Assembly (NCBI RefSeq): GCF_030272615.1 | Contig: NC_081414.1 | Coordinates: forward strand, 914,447,648-914,511,647 | Source of the DNA: Cryptomeria japonica | Lineage: Eukaryota; Streptophyta; Pinopsida; Cupressales; Cupressaceae | Direction of reading: 5' to 3' | DNA: 64,000 nt | In this document: positions 58,805-64,000 of the stretch, piece by piece | Numbering within the stretch: the first letter of the stretch is position 1 | How the letters are laid out: every line of letters begins with the position of its first letter | Position numbers and translations under genes: made by a program | Notes under the pieces: model-generated | Database searches by the model: none | What the model saw: only the letters and a program-made list of their open reading frames with translations | What the model was told of the DNA's origin: nothing

Positions 58805-60846
58805 TTAGGAAAAACACTTGCGCTTATTTCCATCCTTGAGCTTTTACACATATCCCCTGCACATTAAGCTATTCTTGACAAAATCTTGAGAGACACTATC
58901 GTCCTACTAATCTGGACGTGGACCAGTTTCAAGCCATGGTGGGATAACTTTCCATTCCACACTCCCTTACATTCACAGAAGCTGATGACACCTCCATAAG
59001 TCAGCCACATAATGCACCATTACACATTGAAGCCTTCATACACAAGCATCGCATAAAATGAGTCCTAATAGATGGAGGAGCAGGTCTAAACATTTGTACA
59101 TTGAGAACTATTAAACAATTGGGATATTCTAATAAAGTTGTGAATTCTACAAACAAAATTACCATCAAAGCATATGATGATGAAGAGCATTCATCCAAGG
59201 GCACAGTCACCTTACCTCTCAGAGTTGGGCTAGTTGCAAAGGATGTGGTTTGTCAAGTACTTGATCTTGATCTCACATATAACATATTGCTAGGACATCC
59301 TTGGATTCATGAAATGAGGGCAGTCCCGTCTACATATCACCAATGCATTAAGTTTCCTCACAATGGAGTTGAAATAATAGTTAATGGTGATCCTAATCCA
59401 TTCATATATTGCAATAACTTGAGACCAAAAACTGAGTCCATCATTCCCAGTAATCGTGAAGTTGTTCCTTCTTCTGCGTACATTGATCCTGAGTCATTAA
59501 AACCTTCAACATCAAAACAAGGTGAACTTAAGGGAAAATTCTAGGACAAAGGCATGGGTGAATACACTTTGAATTAGACCATGTACTTACAACAAGTCAT
59601 GAATTCACCAAAAGAATATGGACGACCACATCCTACTAAGCGGGTATCTATCATTACACTTGAATGGGATCCTACAATCTTCCAAAAATGGGGTGAACTG
59701 GAAGAAGAAGACTTATACAAAATTCTTTACAAAGACCTTGCAAATGATACACAAGATCACATCAGTTTACCATGTGAGAAGTATGGCAAAGGGTTCAAGA
59801 TTCTACAAAAATTTGGGTATGATGGCAAAAGTCCTCTTGGGTTAAGAAAGGAAGGCATCATTGAACCTTTACAACCTGAATTGACATTCAAAAAGGAACG
59901 CTCCAAAGGACTTGGTTTCATGACTTCCAAGGTTCATACTCAAAAGACAGAAGAAGCATTACAAATCAAAGCTACCAAAATTCAACAAGAAAATCGCTAT
60001 TCCATAGACTCCAATGAATGGGAATGGGGTTTAGACAAATCCTCTAGTGACTATGAGCTCACTGAGAAATTCAGAGAACCAAGTGAGCCAACAAAAGAAG
60101 AGGAATTTAATAGGAAATTCAAAGTTGGTCAAGAAACAACCCCAGAGGATTCCACACAGTCCTTGTCTCTAGGTCCTAGGTTGAAATCACATAGAATGAG
60201 AACACCTATTCCAGAATGCGCTACTAGTGATGATAATTTGGATTCATTCATGATCGAGATTGATGAGGAGAGTGCCAATGATGACCTCGATAACTACCTC
60301 AACATACCAGAATATAACTGCATCTTCACTCTTAGCCTCGCTAACTTCGAAGACATCAAAGGCCTTCCCCTTGTCCACCACCAACTCATTGACTGGGATC
60401 ATGAAGGACCTGCACAGTTTGACACATTCCAAAATGATGAAGCTTTTATTGACTATCTTGGCATACGAGATGATCTTCCCCCAGCGGGATACACTATAGA
60501 GCTCAATAGCATGGCATATTTTGGTGAGGGTGTCAGACCTTCCAGTCGCAAAAATATAAAAATAAAAACAAACCAAGGGTCTTATGGCAAAAACCACACT
60601 GTGGCGCTGTCTGACCCCAAAAAAGTAAAAAGAAAGGACGTATCTGAGGGCAAAAACCTCTCTGAGGCACCCAAAGATGGAAGGCTCAACATTCTCCCAG
60701 CATCATATGAGGAAAAGTCATCCATGTTGGTAGAGGAGACTATCAAAACAAACATTGGTACAGAAGAAGTTCCACACAACATATTCTTGGCTCAATCTTT
60801 GCAAGAGTCAGAAAGGTCAAAATTCACAAGTTTCTTCAAGGAATGA
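58805..60846 (+). pseudogene. Element D protease and G-patch region
   Basis: After the gag stop, coding potential shifts one frame. The aspartic protease motif VLIDGGAGLNIC is at 59062-59097 with DGGA (59071-59082) instead of DSGA or DTGA, just after an in-frame TGA. 59101-59544 contains the protease flap and LLGHPWIH. From 59581 a 421-codon frame holds a G-patch (59790-59930: GKGFKILQKFGYDGKSPLG ... KERSKGLGF) and a long acidic linker to 60846. G-patch next to protease is known in some plant gypsy elements and in betaretroviruses. The linker function is unknown. Confidence 0.75.
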
Positions 60847-60876
60847 CAAATCAATTTTGCATGGTCATACGCTGAT

Positions 60877-62250
60877 ATGCTTGGATTGGATCCGGATTTG
60901 GTAATGCACCATTTGACAGTTAAACTGGGGCCAAAACCAGTGAAACAGAAATTAAGAAAGATGCATCTACAAGTGGCATTACTAGTCAAGGCAGAACTTG
61001 AGAAATTATTGGATGTCGGATTCACACGCCCAATTGATTATCCTGAATGGATCTCCAACTTAGTGCCTGTTAGTAAACCAGACCGTAGCATCAGAATATG
61101 TACAGATTTCAGAGACATCAAAAAAGCTTGTCCGAAGGATGATTTTCCATTACCAAATATTGACCTGATTGTCGATCTCACAGCAAGTCATGCGATGTTA
61201 TCCTTGATGGATGGATTCTCTAGTTACAATCAAATAAAAATTGCATCCGAAAACTAGCACAAAATAGCATTCACTTGTTCTTGGGGAACCTTCTGCTGGA
61301 ATGTCATGCCCTTTGGGCTAAAAAATGTAGGCGCTACATATCAAAGAGCCATGACTACTATCTTTCATGACCTCATGCACGTTACTATGGAGGATTATGT
61401 TGATGACCTCTTGGGAAAATCAATAGATAGAGATACACATTTGGACATACTTTTAGTTGTCTTTGATCGGTTGGAAAAATATAAAGTAAGATTAAACCCC
61501 AAGAAAAGTGTCTTTGGAGTAACCTCCGAGAAGCTCCTAGGATTCATTGTCTCAAAGAGAGGAATCGAAGCAGATCCAACAAAAGTCAAGGCTATCCTAG
61601 AGATGCAACCACCACGAAACATCAGTCAACTTCGATCTTTGCAAGCGAGACTCCAGTCCATATGAAGATTCATAGCACAACTTACAGATAAGTGTAATCC
61701 TTTTCAGCACTTGCTACATAAAAACATCAAATTCAAATGGGATGATAATTGTCAACAAGCTTTCCAGGCACTCAAAAATTATCTTTTGAATCTGCCAGTT
61801 TTGATGCCATCAATTCCAAATCAACCTTTATTACTATACATATCAGCTACTTCAACAGCACTGGGGGCACTCCTAGCACAACAAGTTGTTGAGGGCAAAG
61901 AAAAGGCAGTCTATTACATCAGTCGCACATTGGTGGGATATGAGCTAAACTACACACCAATTGAGCGTGCATGTCTCACCGTGGTCTTTGCTTCATAGAA
62001 ATTATGACATTACATGCTAACTCATAAGACTAAGTTGGTTGCAAGGATCGATCTGTTGAAATACCTTCTCAATAAGCCAACACTTACTGGGCGACTAGCC
62101 AAATGGGTGATGCTCCTAAGTGAATTCGACATCGAGTATGTGGATAGAAAAGCAATAAAAGGACAAGCTATCACAGATCAGCTAGCGGATGCTCCCATGA
62201 TAGATGATGTTCCTCTAATTTCAAAATTTCCAGATGAATCCATTTTAACA
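60877..62250 (+). pseudogene. Element D reverse transcriptase and RNase H
   Basis: The RT shows KAELEKLLDVGFTRP, SLMDGFSSYNQI, AFTCSWGTFCWNVMPFGLKN, YVDD at 61396-61407 and LGFIVSKRGIEADP. The connection and first RNase H follow (LYISATSTALGALLAQ, AVYYISRTL, YTPIERACL). All lie in one frame, broken by TAG 61255, TGA 61663, TAG 61996 and TGA near 62005. Catalytic Asp residues of RT are intact. Confidence 0.88.
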
Positions 62251-62259
62251 GTGTCACAT

Positions 62260-62751
62260 GCAAAACCATGGCAATTATACTTTGACGGCTCATACACATA
62301 GCATGGGGCAGGAGCTGGCATCCTCTTTATAACTCCTCAAGGGGATTCTATACCAAAATCATATCGATTATCATTTCCTTACACTAATAACATAGCGGAA
62401 TATGAGGCATTAACAACTGGATTACGGATTGCAGTTCAGTGGAAGATCCAAGAACTTCGTGTTTTTGGGGACTCTCAACTAGTAATTTGTCAAGCAACTG
62501 ATGATTACCAAACAAAGGATGAGAAATTAATGCCTTACAAAAAAATGGTGGATAACCTGAAACAACATTTCACAAAGATAGACTTTGAGCAGATACCAAG
62601 AGAGCAGAATCAAGCCACAGATGCCATGGCTACAATTGCTTCACTGATCGATCTACCTCCGAATGAGACCCGCTATGAGTTCTTGGTGGATAACCTTTTG
62701 GTTCCCTCATATGAAATCACTCCTACTAAGATGATGTGTCATTGGTCCTGA
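62260..62751 (+). pseudogene. Element D second RNase H domain
   Basis: WQLYFDGSYT, then TAG 62299, HGAGAGILFITPQGD, NNIAEYEALTTGLRIAV, RVFGDSQLV and NQATDAMATIAS. This is a complete second RNase H with D-E-D-D residues retained, separate from the RT-linked one. An extra RNase H here is the Tat-lineage signature. Confidence 0.8.
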
Positions 62752-62899
62752 GTCCCAGTTATATGGTTCCATTTTCACATACCTTTGTGACAATACCCTA
62801 CCTCCTAATCTATCCAATAACCAACGTCGCACTTTCATTCGTCAATCTTCTCGGTACATCATTTTAGCCGATATCTTATACCGTCGAGGTCTAGATGGC

Positions 62900-63730
62900 A
62901 CTCTTCTTAGATGTTTAAAAAGCGACGAAGCTCAAATTGCGTTACGTGAAGTACATGAAGGGATATGTGGTCCACATTCCAGTGGTCCTACCTTAGCCAA
63001 GAAACTCATCAGGACTGGATATTACTAGCCCAATATGGAAAAAGACTCATATCAGTTTGTCAAGAAATGTAAGAAGTGTCAACTTCATGGAGACCTCATC
63101 CATGCACCAACACAAGAACTTCAACCGATTGCAACTCCTTGGCCTTTTTGTCAGTGGGGACTCGATCTCATAGGCAAGATTCACCCTCCTTCTTCCAACA
63201 GTCATAAATTCATTATCACTGCCACAGAGTATTTCACAAAATGGATCGAAGTCATGCCTCTCATGCAAGTCACTAGAAAATAGATTGCTACATTCATTCT
63301 CAACTATATCATTTGTCGATACGGTATTCCTGTTTCCATTATCACCGATAATGGGCGTCCCTTCAAAAATCAGGATGTTCGTGAACTCTGTGATCGCTTC
63401 CATATTTCCCATCGTTTCTCCACACCATATTACCCCCAAGGTAACGGTCAAGCTAAGGCATCTAATAAAACAATCCTTAAAATCTTAAAAAAGATAGTCG
63501 ACGACACTGGCCATAATTGGCATATCCAACTTAATCCCACACTTTGGGCCTACCGCACAAGTGTCCGCACACCTACAAGAGCTACACCCTATTCACTTAT
63601 CTACGGTGTTGAAGCCATCTTACCTATTGAGGTTGAGCTACCCTTTTTACGAGTCTCTTTGCAAAACATTATCAATGATGAAGACTATAGGGTCTCTCGC
63701 TTACAAGAACTTGAACTATTGGATGAATGA
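62900..63730 (+). pseudogene. Element D integrase with a mutated DDE triad
   Basis: HHCC zinc-binding region 62950-63090 (EVHEG, GPHSSG, CKKC). Core: WGLDLIGKI (first Asp), IITDNGRPF (second Asp), then QGNGQAKASN, where the catalytic Glu codon is AAG (Lys) at 63455-63457. Stops at 63026, 63281 and 63728. LSLIYGVEAILPIE-type C-terminal words confirm a gypsy integrase. Confidence 0.85.
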
Positions 63731-64000
63731 AGACAAACTGCTTTTAATCATCTCAAGGCTTATCAACAACGAATGAGTCGCAGCTACAATCACAAAGTCA
63801 AGCCTCGCACATTTGAGTTAGGTGATTTGGTTCTCAGAGAAAACCCAAAAAATCAGTAAGACAGATAGAAGAAGGGCAAGTTTGAACCAAACTGACTTGG
63901 TCCTTACATCATTACAGCAGCATATGGATCTGGTGCATATCAGCTCTCAACCACAGAGGGTGAACCTTTAGAGGATCCTATCAACAACATGCACCTTCAA
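63731..64000 (+). pseudogene. Element D integrase C-terminal region, cut by the window end
   Basis: Reads RQTAFNHLKAYQQRMSRSYNHKVKPRTF and ELGDLVLRENPKNQ, the usual C-terminal part of gypsy integrase. It continues past 64000; the 3' LTR is not in the window. Confidence 0.7.

Larger units (their letters stand above)
54491..64000 (+). mobile_element. Element D: Ty3/gypsy retrotransposon (Tat-like), 3' end outside window
   Basis: It starts TGTCCCTTTT exactly where the duplication match ends; CCCAG (54486-54490) is the expected target duplication. Order: LTR and leader, gag (56507-58804), protease (near 59071), G-patch (59790-59930), RT and RNase H (60877-62250), a second RNase H (62260-62751) and integrase (62930-63730). 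RT before IN is the gypsy order. The second RNase H between RT-RH and IN is characteristic of the Tat lineage. The inner LTR end and PBS could not be fixed: no standard tRNA match stands out in 55370-56500. Many stops and frame changes are present. Confidence 0.88.

Noticed and set aside
1..64000. C-to-T decay inferred from all in-frame stops
   Set aside because: Any stop codon can arise from CAA, CAG, CGA or TGG by one transition, so stops alone prove nothing. Only the LTR comparison of element E is used as evidence.

Overview
The window is nuclear DNA of a seed plant. It contains one recognisable host gene, a GH28 polygalacturonase with plant introns, surrounded by nested LTR retrotransposons and RNase H-bearing LINEs of plant type. 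The repeat density, AT-rich spacers and old, decayed elements suggest a large genome, possibly a gymnosperm. That last point is inference only. No prokaryotic gene, CRISPR array, rRNA or tRNA gene was recognised.

Layout. (1) 1-16290 is a three-level nest. Element A (15-6564, +) sits inside the 3' LTR of Copia element B (1-12746, -), and B sits inside the gag region of element C (12747-16290, -). A has LTRs, PBS, PPT and a perfect 5-bp target duplication, but no protease, integrase or reverse transcriptase. Its interior holds two long decayed reading frames: a coiled-coil protein with four zinc knuckles, and a protein of about 1085 codons of unknown function. A and B share the LTR 3' end, PBS, PPT and a 22-nt exact LTR match, so A looks like a non-autonomous passenger of a B-like (Sirevirus-type) Copia element. 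(2) 17035-25762 and 47045-54490 are two direct copies of a segmental duplication, roughly 3% divergent where sampled. It carries an unknown ORF (192 aa intact in copy 2, broken in copy 1), a decayed LINE (L1), and the 3' part of a second LINE (L2). (3) 24690-31560 is the nearly full-length L2, apparently inserted just downstream of a possible 37-codon host exon. (4) 33437-41140 (-) is the polygalacturonase gene. Eight exons rebuild a 411-residue frame with all GH28 catalytic motifs, but exon 1 has a nonsense codon and exon 6 is split by Copia element E (34101-39754). (5) 41264-47044 is mostly AT-rich spacer with an RNase H remnant and a decayed gag-like/coiled-coil gene. (6) 54491 to the window end is Ty3/gypsy element D (Tat-like, with G-patch and a second RNase H), inserted in copy 2 of the duplication and running off the window.

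Few reading frames are clearly functional. The intact ones are the B gag (351 aa) and the 192-aa ORF. Coordinates of LTRs, target duplications and splice sites were read base by base. LINE ends and the inner end of D's LTR are approximate. Divergences are hand counts.
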